Shown here piece after piece: positions 1 through 8,148 of a DNA stretch of 64,000 nt. A program made the position numbers and the translations under genes. The DNA is from Adhaeretor mobilis (GTDB taxonomy: Bacteria > Planctomycetota > Planctomycetia > Pirellulales > Lacipirellulaceae): positions 3,893,178-3,957,177 of the forward strand of contig NZ_CP036263.1 of assembly GCF_007741515.1 (NCBI RefSeq), read 5' to 3'. A model generated the notes under the pieces. It was not told the DNA's origin and did not search any database. It saw nothing but the letters and a program-made list of their open reading frames with translations. Every line of letters starts with the position of its first letter. Positions within the stretch are counted from its first letter, which is position 1.

Positions 1-1386
1 TCGCGTGACAATTAGCTGGGCAGATCGCAGTGTGGCCCGTTCTTGACGGAGGAACAAAGGAACAGAAAAGTTCACGCCCAGGGCCCAATCGGTCGCCTCA
101 TTGCCGCCGGTACCCAGGCGACCACCGTTTGGCATCTCACCTTCCAGGCCATTCCACCGGTAGAGTGCCACGAGGTCGAGGTTGGGCTGGGTTTGATTCT
201 GCGCAAGTAACAAACGCTGCTGATCGGCTTCGATCACCAGCTTCAGCTCGATGAGGTCGGGGCGTCGCTGCTGGGCGATTTGTGTGATCTCGTTCCAATC
301 GAATTCAATGCGATCATTTGTGGGTGGAGTGCTAGGCACAAATCGATCGACGGCACTGGGCGGAATCCCAAGCATGTTTTGCAGCGCTGCCTCGCGCGTT
401 AATAGGTTTGCACGGGACGAGATCAGACTAGCACGAAACTGTGCAAGCGCGGATTGTGATTGGGCTACTTCCGTCACATTTGCGAACCCAGTCTTCTTGC
501 GTGCCTCAGAATACTTCAGCAGCGCTTCGGCTTGTTCTACTTGAATCGTTCGGGCCCACACATCAGTCCGGGCGAACACGACTGCCCAGTAGGCTTCGAT
601 GGTTCCACGTACGAGCTCCTGGACGCTATCCCGAAATTGAAAGAAGGAGCGTTCGGTATCGATCCTCGAGAGCACAATGGGCACACGATTTGCCAGGACG
701 CCACTACCACTCAATAGCGGTTGCGTATAACTCAGCTCCGTGGCGTAACGATTCTGCGGACTTAATGCAAAAATCCCTGGAGAGAACGTTGAGGCATCGT
801 TGCCGAAGCGAACACTGGAGGTGCCGCCCGAAAGATTGCGTTGCGAAAGGTCAATTGCGACGTTGTGGTTCTCCGTCTTTATACCACCGAAGACAGCGCG
901 ATTGGGGTCCCCCGGATCAATGATAGCTACGGGCGGTTCGTTCTGAGCCCAGGTGTTTCGCACATCGAGTTGCGGATCGAACGCCGCCCGCTGTTGGTCT
1001 ACTGAGTTATTCGTAATTGCCGGATCGTAAATCGTACGGCCGCTGGAAACCGCTATCGATCCGGCCAGGGTGCGAACCACTTCCGAATCGGCTAGCGCCA
1101 GCCGGATCGCCTCGTCCAAAGAGAGCAGCCGATCGGCATCGGAAGGCAAAGGCGAGCTAACGGTTGGAGGTGGCGGGGTGAGCGGTACGTACACGTCCGG
1201 CAAGCAAGCCGGATCGCGATAGCGCACGCGACGCTGCTCCTGCTTGATGAATGGGAGAATCGAATCATCATTCTCCGCTTGGCCAATGGACGAACAGATC
1301 AGGCACAGCAGCACGGAAAGAAACAGCCGGGACTTCCTGGTGCGGAACCTACCGGATTGGGCGATGCTGACGACGGACCTTCTCAT
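1..1386 (-). CDS. TolC-family outer membrane efflux protein (partial, C-terminus beyond window)
   Basis: Translating the minus strand from the ATG at 1386 gives an unbroken frame of 462 codons that runs off the left edge, so the C-terminus is missing. The N-terminus has a hydrophobic stretch like a signal peptide (RLFLSVLLCLICSSIGQA-type). The body shows the long amphipathic helices of TolC-type channels, for example TIEAYWAVVFARTDVWARTI and YSEARKKTGFANVTEVAQSQ, and the common pattern LLTREAALQNMLGIPP. Family members form the outer-membrane duct of tripartite exporters. No inner-membrane partner is next to it here; the gene follows a two-component system on the same strand after a 464-base gap, so it may have its own promoter. 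The family call is firm; the substrate is unknown. Confidence 0.85.
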   Translation of the reverse strand, partial: MRRSVVSIAQSGRFRTRKSRLFLSVLLCLICSSIGQAENDDSILPFIKQEQRRVRYRDPACLPDVYVPLTPPPPTVSSPLPSDADRLLSLDEAIRLALADSEVVRTLAGSIAVSSGRTIYDPAITNNSVDQQRAAFDPQLDVRNTWAQNEPPVAIIDPGDPNRAVFGGIKTENHNVAIDLSQRNLSGGTSSVRFGNDASTFSPGIFALSPQNRYATELSYTQPLLSGSGVLANRVPIVLSRIDTERSFFQFRDSVQELVRGTIEAYWAVVFARTDVWARTIQVEQAEALLKYSEARKKTGFANVTEVAQSQSALAQFRASLISSRANLLTREAALQNMLGIPPSAVDRFVPSTPPTNDRIEFDWNEITQIAQQRRPDLIELKLVIEADQQRLLLAQNQTQPNLDLVALYRWNGLEGEMPNGGRLGTGGNEATDWALGVNFSVPLFLRQERATLRSAQLIVTR

Positions 1387-1850
1387 AATCCTGTCAATTC
1401 GTCGCAATATGCCGAAAAGACCAGTTATGCAGCCTAAATCCGTACAATCGTCCTAACCGGACCCACGATATCGCCCAGAATCGTAATCATTCACGCTTAG
1501 GCTGTCCTAAGCTGCACATTCGCCAAGTTTTGGGACTTTGGGTCTGAAGTCGATTTAGCAGCACACCAGATGTCTTGAGTCGTTATTTCATACTTTCGTT
1601 CGTGCCGTCCCGAGGCGGAATGTTCTGGGACTACTGTTAGACGCATAGAAGTTTCAAGGCGACGCTGCAATCTAGTTGCGAGAAGATAAGTCAGTTGGAT
1701 TCGCCGACTGCCCGAGAGAATGGTCAGTCTGGCTGAGTCGTCGTATCTAGCTCAGCAGCTTGGCACCAAACAGAATCTGCCTCGGCTTGTCCAACTCCAG
1801 CAGATTCACACCGCCCCCTAACTGCAGAGGTGCGAAACCCTTAGCTTCAA
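1387..1850. other. Intergenic region upstream of the TolC-like gene
   Basis: This is a 464-base gap between the stop of the response regulator and the start of the TolC-like gene, both on the minus strand. It presumably holds the TolC promoter. I see no convincing ORF, strong hairpin terminator or sigma-54 motif in it. Confidence 0.5.
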
Positions 1851-3257
1851 TCAATCACTCTCAATATTGTGCTGTTTGAGCTTCTTCTTAAGCGTGGTGC
1901 GATGCAAGCCGAGGGCACGAGCGGCTGGAGCACATTCATTACCAAAACGTTCCATCGCACGGCTAAGCAGCGGTGCTTCCGCCTCCTTAAGTAACGTTTC
2001 GTAGACCATGCCCGATGCGGTTGGATCGTCGAGCAGTTCGTTGGCTCGTTGATTGGAGGCATCTGTTAGGCTTGCGCTTCTTGTTGGCGTTGCTTCTTCA
2101 GGATTCCAACTCGCTTGTTCTAGGGGTAAATGTTCGGGCAGGATGATCCCTGTGCGTGCCACAACACTAGCATGCTCTATTGCATTGCGTAGCTCTCGCA
2201 CGTTGCCATGCCAGGGGCGTTGTTTCAAATCAGCCAGGGTGTCTTCAGCCATCGAGAGGGAACCGCCACCTACCTGTGCAGCAAAATAGGATGCTAACAG
2301 AGGAATGTCTTCGACCCGCTGTCGGAGTGCCGGGATTTCTATTTCAAATGCAGAGATTCGATAAAACAGATCGTGTCGGAACGCCCCCGCTTTCACCTGA
2401 CTGTTCAGATTCTGATGAGTTGCCGAAATCACGCGAAAGGAAGTCTTGACTGGCTCGTCAGCCCCGACTGGCAGGACTTCTTGTTGTTCGATTGCACGCA
2501 GGAGTTTCACTTGTAGTTGTATCGGGATGTCAGCTACTTCATCCAAGAAAAGTGTTCCACCATCGGCTTGTTGCAATAGTCCAACTCTTGTGCCTTTAGT
2601 TCCCGTAAATGCACCGTCGACATGACCAAACAATTCTGATTCGGCAAGATTGGAATTCAAGGCAGCAACATTGACGGCGACGAATGGAAATTCGGTTCTT
2701 GGGCTGTAGCGATGGACGGCAAGAGCGGCTAGTTCTTTGCCGACTCCACTTTCGCCGGTCACCAGAATATTCGCTTCCGATTGAGCAGCCAACGCGATTC
2801 GCTTGAATAGCGACTGCATAACCGGGGTTGCTCCGACCATTTCACCATGCAAGGCATTGTCCGAGGCATCATGCGAAGGAGCGACAGCAATGTCATCAAC
2901 ACTGCGTAGTGCTCGCTCAATTGCTGCACGCACATCCGCTAAGTCAAAAGGCTTGATGAGATATTCAAATGCACCTCCGCGAACTGCCTCAACTGCAACA
3001 TCTAGAGCGCCAAAAGCTGTGATGACAATAACGGGAGCACTGCCGATCAAAGCCCGGAATTTATCCAAGGCTGTTAGTCCGTCCATGCCAGGCAATCGCA
3101 CATCGAGTATCAAGAGATCAGGAGGCAACTGGGCTGCTAACCGTAGTCCTTCTTCAGCAGAGGCTGCTGTCGTAACTTGGTGCCCCATGTTCTCGCCGAG
3201 TTTGACGAAGCCCCAGCAAATTGACTGTTCGTCATCGACGACCAAGATTCTAGACAT
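1851..3257 (-). CDS. Sigma-54-dependent response regulator, NtrC family
   Basis: The 468-residue protein has three NtrC-type parts. A receiver domain covers about residues 1-120, with acidic pocket D8/D9, phosphoacceptor D52 in LLILDVRLPG and K102 in YLIKPFD. A sigma-54 AAA+ domain covers about 140-375, with Walker A GESGVGKE at 168-175. A Fis-type helix-turn-helix lies at the C-terminus (ALGLHRTTLKKKLKQHNI). Such proteins activate RNA polymerase-sigma54 after phosphorylation by the partner kinase, here the overlapping upstream gene (8-base overlap, so translationally coupled). The sigma-54 contact loop reads GAFTGT instead of GAFTGA. The divergent DUF1559 gene has a near-consensus sigma-54 promoter and is the likely target. 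Confidence 0.95.
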   Translation of the reverse strand: MSRILVVDDEQSICWGFVKLGENMGHQVTTAASAEEGLRLAAQLPPDLLILDVRLPGMDGLTALDKFRALIGSAPVIVITAFGALDVAVEAVRGGAFEYLIKPFDLADVRAAIERALRSVDDIAVAPSHDASDNALHGEMVGATPVMQSLFKRIALAAQSEANILVTGESGVGKELAALAVHRYSPRTEFPFVAVNVAALNSNLAESELFGHVDGAFTGTKGTRVGLLQQADGGTLFLDEVADIPIQLQVKLLRAIEQQEVLPVGADEPVKTSFRVISATHQNLNSQVKAGAFRHDLFYRISAFEIEIPALRQRVEDIPLLASYFAAQVGGGSLSMAEDTLADLKQRPWHGNVRELRNAIEHASVVARTGIILPEHLPLEQASWNPEEATPTRSASLTDASNQRANELLDDPTASGMVYETLLKEAEAPLLSRAMERFGNECAPAARALGLHRTTLKKKLKQHNIESD

Positions 3258-4656
3258 GGTTTACTCCTGCTGTTGCCAACGGCAATCGCATCCGAAATTT
3301 TGTGAGACCAGCGGCACGGGTCCAACCGATTTGACCGCCACAAGATTCGACCACTCGTTTGGCGACCGCCAATCCAATGCCAACGCCCTCTGGTTTACTG
3401 GTAACGAAGGGCTCAAAAACATTGTCGGCGGCTTTGCCACTGGGGCCGCTGCCGGTATCAGAGACGATCAATTCCGACTCGTCGGCGAAACGATTGACTT
3501 CCACTTGGACCGAGCCCACTTGCTCACCCCTGGCTTGGTTCTTGGCGGCAGCGTCGAGGGCATTGAGCAAAAGATTCATGATTGCTTGACTCAGCTGTTC
3601 CGCATCTGCTTGGATGGTTACCTCTTCGTCGGGTGGGTCCCAGCTGAGATGAATTCCAGCATGCCGTGCGGCGGGCTGAATCAGGCTGATGGACTCCGAG
3701 ACGAGCGCCGAAAGATCCGTGAGCCTGTCAGTCGTATCGACCGACGGACGGCCTATTTGCAACAGTTGCTGCAATTTATTCTCCATCAACACCAGCTGAC
3801 GCCTAGCAACTTCCAGGCTGTCGTCATTTTGCTTTTCACGACATTCTTCAGCATGCAAATCGAGAGCTAGGCGACACCCTGTTGCTGCGTTCCGCATTTC
3901 GTGAGCCAAACCAGCTCCCAACATGGCAACTGTTTGCAATCGCTCTGTCCGTCGCAGCTCGACTTCATATTCTGCCAACTGACCAGCTGCTTGATTGATT
4001 GAAGTTGCTAAATCTCTTGTTTCGTCGTTCCAAGCAGGTTGTTCAATATCAGTATAGTCTCCTTGTGACAAACGCCTCACATCGCTGCCTAGTTGTGCCA
4101 AGATTTTACTGACCCTGCCTGCTACAAGATGGATGACGATGGCAACAGCAGCCAGAGTTCCTACCCCAACTAGAAACGGTGGGAAGAATGCCGCCCGCCA
4201 GGCCGCATCGAACTCTTCCTGAGCGAACAAGATATGCAGCACGTTCGGCTCGGCAAGTCGTGTCCGTCTCTGCACCCAAATCGAAGAGTGCAGGTAGGGT
4301 TTGGAGTCGATAAGTAGCGGTGGCCCTAGCGTGACGTCCTCGGCAGTTCTGCTCGTCAATCCATTTGGCTCTTGCGTATTAAAACTTGACAGGCCACTAG
4401 CCGCCCGTCTTTTCCCGTTGGAGTCGGTCAGTACGAATTCCGCGTTAGCCAGCCCACCCATCTGCTTCAGGACTGAGTTAGTCAGTGGATAGCTACTGTT
4501 GGTAAGAACGGAGACGACTCCACGAAGCTGCTGTTCGATACGATTTCTCGTTTGTTGTGTGGCCCAGCGAGCATTGATAATGCCTATTGCCACCAAGCTT
4601 GCGACAGCAACTCCCAGCAGCGGTAGCATGAATTGATAGCGAATCGGAATGCGCAT
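3250..4656 (-). CDS. Membrane sensor histidine kinase (NtrB-like partner)
   Basis: The 468-residue kinase has a transmembrane segment near residues 10-27, an extracytoplasmic sensor loop of about 120 residues and a second membrane segment near 152-175. HAMP-like and phosphoacceptor regions follow (H-box LGAGLAHEMRNAATGC, H in HEMRN). The ATPase domain has an N-box NLLLNALDAA and G-boxes VSDTGSGPSG and GVGIGLAVAKRVVESCGGQI. It should autophosphorylate on the H-box histidine and pass phosphate to D52 of the regulator encoded by the overlapping downstream gene. The sensor loop has no recognisable named domain, so the signal is unknown. Upstream, paired inverted repeats at 4688-4724 may also serve autoregulation. 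Confidence 0.93.
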   Translation of the reverse strand: MRIPIRYQFMLPLLGVAVASLVAIGIINARWATQQTRNRIEQQLRGVVSVLTNSSYPLTNSVLKQMGGLANAEFVLTDSNGKRRAASGLSSFNTQEPNGLTSRTAEDVTLGPPLLIDSKPYLHSSIWVQRRTRLAEPNVLHILFAQEEFDAAWRAAFFPPFLVGVGTLAAVAIVIHLVAGRVSKILAQLGSDVRRLSQGDYTDIEQPAWNDETRDLATSINQAAGQLAEYEVELRRTERLQTVAMLGAGLAHEMRNAATGCRLALDLHAEECREKQNDDSLEVARRQLVLMENKLQQLLQIGRPSVDTTDRLTDLSALVSESISLIQPAARHAGIHLSWDPPDEEVTIQADAEQLSQAIMNLLLNALDAAAKNQARGEQVGSVQVEVNRFADESELIVSDTGSGPSGKAADNVFEPFVTSKPEGVGIGLAVAKRVVESCGGQIGWTRAAGLTKFRMRLPLATAGVNHV

Positions 4657-4687
4657 CGCTTCTTATCCCTCTACTGCTTTCTTGGGG

Positions 4688-4724
4688 AGTGTCGATTAAA
4701 TCGACACTAAGTGTCGAATCGACT
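4688..4724. promoter_or_regulatory. Tandem palindromes, candidate enhancer (UAS) of the NtrC-type regulator
   Basis: A perfect 9-bp inverted repeat, AGTGTCGAT and ATCGACACT with a 3-base spacer, occupies 4688-4708. A second, shorter copy begins with the same half-site AGTGTCGA at 4710 and ends in TCGACT at 4724. The pair lies between the divergent kinase and DUF1559 genes, about 100-140 bases upstream of the sigma-54 promoter at 4827. That is a typical distance for an enhancer bound by an NtrC-type dimer. Confidence 0.6.
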
Positions 4725-4735
4725 GACGCCACTTG

Positions 4736-4763
4736 CTGCGGACATCATACTGCGGACATCATA
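4736..4763. repeat. Tandem 14-bp direct repeat
   Basis: CTGCGGACATCATA occurs twice back to back (4736-4749 and 4750-4763) between the palindromes and the sigma-54 promoter. It could be a simple duplication or a second binding site. Confidence 0.7.
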
Positions 4764-4826
4764 TTGATGGAAACATTTCATTGTAGATGCTGCCAACGTA
4801 AACGAACAGTATGTGAAATCGTCGTA

Positions 4827-4842
4827 TGGCACGAGGATTGCT
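4827..4842 (+). promoter_or_regulatory. Sigma-54 (-24/-12) promoter of the DUF1559 gene
   Basis: TGGCAC, five bases (GAGGA), then TTGCT matches the sigma-54 consensus TGGCAC-N5-TTGCW at every invariant position. It points toward the DUF1559 gene starting at 4908, and a sigma-54 activator is encoded right beside it. Confidence 0.8.
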
Positions 4843-4860
4843 GGGCATACAAATCCACTA

Positions 4861-4882
4861 TTGGGAACATGCTATGTTCCAA
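4861..4882. repeat. Inverted repeat in the DUF1559 leader
   Basis: GGAACAT and ATGTTCC flank a 3-base spacer, with extra pairing outside, 26 bases upstream of the DUF1559 start codon and downstream of the predicted transcription start. It may be a leader hairpin or an operator. Confidence 0.45.
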
Positions 4883-4907
4883 TTCTTGAGAACTGTCAGA
4901 GGATCAG

Positions 4908-5927
4908 ATGAAGAACAAGAGCACGAGGCTACATCGTAATGCTTTCACACTTGTCGAACTCTTGGTTGTGATTGCCATTATTGGCGTCCTGGTAGGTTTG
5001 CTACTCCCCGCTGTGCAAGCTGCGAGAGAGGCAGCAAGGCGTAATCAATGCAAGAACAACATGCGTCAACTAGGAATTGGAATCCTCAACTACGAAAGCA
5101 CTAGAGGCTACCTCCCCCCAAGTGCTTTGGTCGACCTGAGTGTTACCAGCACTGGCAATAACGGTTCTTGGGGCGTTCACGGTCGCATCCTCAGTTACCT
5201 CGAACAAGACAACTTGAGAGATTTGGTGAACATCGAAGCTGCCTGGGATGATCAACAGGCAATTAGCGATGTTCGAATTGCAGTCTTTCAATGCCCCAGT
5301 GACTTCAATAGCAATGAGTCCCGTACCTTTTCGGACAATCGTCCAACACTGTGGCCTACGAACTATGGGTTCAACTTTGGAACCTGGTTTGTCTTTGATC
5401 CGACGACTCAAGAGGGGGGCAATGGCATCTTTTATCCGAACAGCAATTTGCCACTCGCTCGCGTCACCGATGGAACGAGCAACACGCTGCTCTGCGCCGA
5501 AGTCAAAGCTTGGACGCCTTACACACGCAACGGTGGTCCTGCAACAAATGACATCCCCAACACCATCGCCGAAGCGATTGCTGCCGTTAAATCAGGTGCT
5601 GACGAAAAAAACACCGGGCATACCGAATGGCCAGACGGGCGAGTGCACCACACCGGTTTCACGGCAACGATGACACCCAATACGGCTGTACCGTACACGA
5701 TGGGCGGCGAAGAAGTGGATGCGGATTACAACTCTTGGCAAGAAGGTAAAAACGGCAGTGCTGGCGACCCTACCTACGCGATGATTACCTCACGCAGCTT
5801 TCACCCAGGGCAAGTGCAAGTCGCTCTTCTTGATGGTTCGGTACAATCGATCGCTGATGAGATTGCCACTGAAGTCTGGCGTGCCATGGCCACTCGTGAT
5901 GGTGGTGAAATAGTACCTCCGCTTTAA
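4908..5927 (+). CDS. DUF1559 (type IV pilin-like) protein
   Basis: The 339-residue protein starts with a class III pilin-type signal: a short basic leader, then FTLVELLVVIAIIGVLVGLL and PAVQAAREAARRNQC. The DUF1559 body includes the family's C-terminal H-x-G block (SFHPGQVQVALLDGSVQSIA). DUF1559 proteins are very numerous in planctomycetes and are thought to be exported, pseudopilin-like surface proteins; their function is not established. The ATG is preceded by AGAGGA at good spacing. The gene stands alone behind a sigma-54 promoter and next to a sigma-54 activator and kinase, so it is probably switched on by that pair. This is unusual specificity for a family that is mostly uncharacterised. 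Confidence 0.93.
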   Translation: MKNKSTRLHRNAFTLVELLVVIAIIGVLVGLLLPAVQAAREAARRNQCKNNMRQLGIGILNYESTRGYLPPSALVDLSVTSTGNNGSWGVHGRILSYLEQDNLRDLVNIEAAWDDQQAISDVRIAVFQCPSDFNSNESRTFSDNRPTLWPTNYGFNFGTWFVFDPTTQEGGNGIFYPNSNLPLARVTDGTSNTLLCAEVKAWTPYTRNGGPATNDIPNTIAEAIAAVKSGADEKNTGHTEWPDGRVHHTGFTATMTPNTAVPYTMGGEEVDADYNSWQEGKNGSAGDPTYAMITSRSFHPGQVQVALLDGSVQSIADEIATEVWRAMATRDGGEIVPPL

Positions 5928-6142
5928 TACAGCTTGGTTGAAGCTGAAGTTCACACACCACAACGGCGTGTATTCCCGACCGTTCAAACCTCAGTTAGCT
6001 ATTCAGCGTCGGAGTGACTCACCAAGGCGGATGACTGCATCCTGCTGCCTAAGATTCCTAGCGTGAGTTCTTTCCTGAATTCATCGAGAGCCCGCAGGAG
6101 GGCTACCGATAGCCTGAATCGCGGGTTCCATCAATAGGGGCA

Positions 6143-6886
6143 CTATGTGGGAGCGAACTCTCCGTCGTGCTCATGCAAAGCGGATAGCGCCTCGGCGAAA
6201 TCGGCCGTATCGCAAATGATCTCACCATCTCGCAGGACCACGGTCCGTCGGGCATTGCGGGCGACCTCTTGATCGTGAGTGACCAGAATCACTGTCAGGC
6301 CGTCCTCCTCATTCAACTTACGAAACAGCCCAATCACCTCGCGACTGGTGGTCGTGTCGAGATTACCTGTAGGCTCGTCGCCCATGAGAATGTCGGGCTC
6401 GTTGACCAAGGCGCGTGCGATGGCGACCCGCTGTTGCTGCCCGCCAGAAAGCTGACCGGTGTGATGATCAAGCCGGTCGCCAAGCCCCACCTGCTCGAGT
6501 AAAGAAATCGAGCGATCCCGTCGCTGCTTGGGCGAGAGGCCCTTGGTGTACAAGAGCGGCAACTCTACGTTTTCAATAGCAGGAGTGCGGGCCAGCAGAT
6601 TGAAGTTCTGAAACACAAAGCCCATGCGTTTATTGCGAATTTTCGCTCGCTCGTTGCGCGACATCGTAGCGATTTCTTCGCCCGCCAATCGGTAACTACC
6701 CTCGGTGGGCCGATCTAAGCAACCGAGGGTGTTCATGAGGGTTGATTTCCCCGAACCTGAGGGGCCGATTAGGGCAACATACTCGCCTTGCTCAATGTTT
6801 AAGGTTGTCCCCTTAAGCGCATGAACCTTGACCTCGCCAAGGTCGTAAGTTTTCGATACGTTATTGAGCTCAATGAGTGGCATCAT
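6143..6886 (-). CDS. ABC transporter ATP-binding protein (MacB/LolD type)
   Basis: The 247-residue ATPase has Walker A GPSGSGKST, signature LSGGQQQRVAIARAL, Walker B ILMGDEPTGNLD and a downstream H-loop (VILVTHDQEVA). The segment FVFQNFNLLARTPAIENVELPLL is typical of the MacB/LolD/FtsE-like group, which works with FtsX-fold permeases in lipoprotein release or efflux. No permease gene is in this window. The gene lies 47 bases downstream of the LarA-like gene on the same strand and may be the last gene of that operon, or it may belong functionally to a permease encoded elsewhere. Confidence 0.93.
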   Translation of the reverse strand: MMPLIELNNVSKTYDLGEVKVHALKGTTLNIEQGEYVALIGPSGSGKSTLMNTLGCLDRPTEGSYRLAGEEIATMSRNERAKIRNKRMGFVFQNFNLLARTPAIENVELPLLYTKGLSPKQRRDRSISLLEQVGLGDRLDHHTGQLSGGQQQRVAIARALVNEPDILMGDEPTGNLDTTTSREVIGLFRKLNEEDGLTVILVTHDQEVARNARRTVVLRDGEIICDTADFAEALSALHEHDGEFAPT

Positions 6887-6933
6887 TCCATTCTACTCGC
6901 CACACTGATCAGAAGTGTGAGTTCCTGCGTGGC

Positions 6934-8148
6934 TCAAAAGGCGAGTTGGTGCCTTCCGCCTTGGAAAGTAAGTTCGACTGGCTCAGAATCGATTTCGCAA
7001 AGCGGGTGGGCTGCGACTTCCTCACGTAAGTCTTCGCTCACGTAAAGGTGGTCGAGATGCAAGGTATTGGGCACCAGCATGAATCGTTCTGCGCCATAGC
7101 GCTCAAATATCTTCTCGAACACAGTCTCGTCGTCGGCAAGGGTGGCGGGGATTTTGGCACGTTCCATGTCGCCTGTGGTATACACGTTCAAGAACGTTTT
7201 GGATTCGTCAATTTCGTCACGTAGACGTTGTGTAATGAAATCGGCCAGGCCGACACCGATCGCGTTTCCCTTGGACGCTTCAACGAGCGAGAGAGCCGCG
7301 ATCACGCTGATGTTTGGTCGGTCGAGATCCTCGTAGCCCTTAACACCGCGATAACCGATCACATTGGTGTCCATGCCGGTTCCGCTGAAAGTCTTGCCGA
7401 TCGAATCAACGACCAACGTGTTGAGCTCATCAATGGGAATGCCTGGAAAGTACTCGCGGTGCTTTTCCAGCAGTTTGGGTTCGCGATCGAGAATCTCGCC
7501 CGGTCGCAATGCGTGTAGTTCGGCAGTCTCATCGAAACCATCTTCAAGGATCGCAAGCCCGGCGAAGATTTTCCCTGAATCGATAAGCACCTGTCCCATC
7601 TCTAATAGCATGTGCTTCATCTGTGGCGTCGGGCTGGAATGAAAGGTCTGGGCGGAGGGGGTCTTGCCCATACCGACGACCATCATTTTTGTGATGCCGC
7701 TTTGCACGGGACCTGAAAAGCAGGTGTGCAGCTTCACACGATTCAAGACCAGCACGCCAGCCGACTCGTAACAATGGCGATCCATCCACACGTCGCCCGT
7801 CTTGACCGACGCGAGCTTCACGCACTCCATGCTACTGCGAATAGGCATGCCCATGGCTGCTTCGCTCATGCCGAGCGACTCGACCATCTGCTGCTGTCCC
7901 TCGGCAGTCCCGCCGTTGTGCGAACCCATCGCGGGCACGATGAACGGCTTTGCGCCGTGATCGGCGAGCCACTCGCCCGTGGTTTTGACAATTCTCGGAA
8001 TGTTAGAAATCCCTCGACTGCCTACAGTAATTGCCACATCGCCTTGGGGGACATCCAGATTGAGCGAATCTAGCTGCTTGCGCACTTCACCGGCCACGTC
8101 GGCCAGTGGATTCGCAGCGAGCTTCTGACGTACAGAGAGCAACTTCAT
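6934..8148 (-). CDS. LarA-like (lactate racemase N-domain family) protein
   Basis: I place the start at the ATG at 8148 (404 residues) because it overlaps the upstream stop codon as ATGA; a longer frame would lie inside the upstream gene. The protein resembles the LarA/DUF2088 group: an N-terminal IPRIVKTTGEWLADHGAKPF and VPAMGSHNGGTAEGQQQM segment, then NRVKLHTCFSGPVQSGITKM with conserved Lys and His. LarA proteins interconvert lactate or related 2-hydroxyacid enantiomers using a nickel-pincer cofactor. Here the gene is coupled to a FAD/Fe-S D-2-hydroxyacid dehydrogenase, which suggests racemisation followed by oxidation. No cofactor-making larB, larC or larE is visible, so racemase activity is an inference; another 2-hydroxyacid epimerase is possible. 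Confidence 0.75.
   Translation of the reverse strand: MKLLSVRQKLAANPLADVAGEVRKQLDSLNLDVPQGDVAITVGSRGISNIPRIVKTTGEWLADHGAKPFIVPAMGSHNGGTAEGQQQMVESLGMSEAAMGMPIRSSMECVKLASVKTGDVWMDRHCYESAGVLVLNRVKLHTCFSGPVQSGITKMMVVGMGKTPSAQTFHSSPTPQMKHMLLEMGQVLIDSGKIFAGLAILEDGFDETAELHALRPGEILDREPKLLEKHREYFPGIPIDELNTLVVDSIGKTFSGTGMDTNVIGYRGVKGYEDLDRPNISVIAALSLVEASKGNAIGVGLADFITQRLRDEIDESKTFLNVYTTGDMERAKIPATLADDETVFEKIFERYGAERFMLVPNTLHLDHLYVSEDLREEVAAHPLCEIDSEPVELTFQGGRHQLAF

Noticed and set aside
1501..1530. TGTCCTA near the TolC-like gene as an ECF motif copy
   Set aside because: The second box is missing at the fixed distance, so this is chance occurrence.
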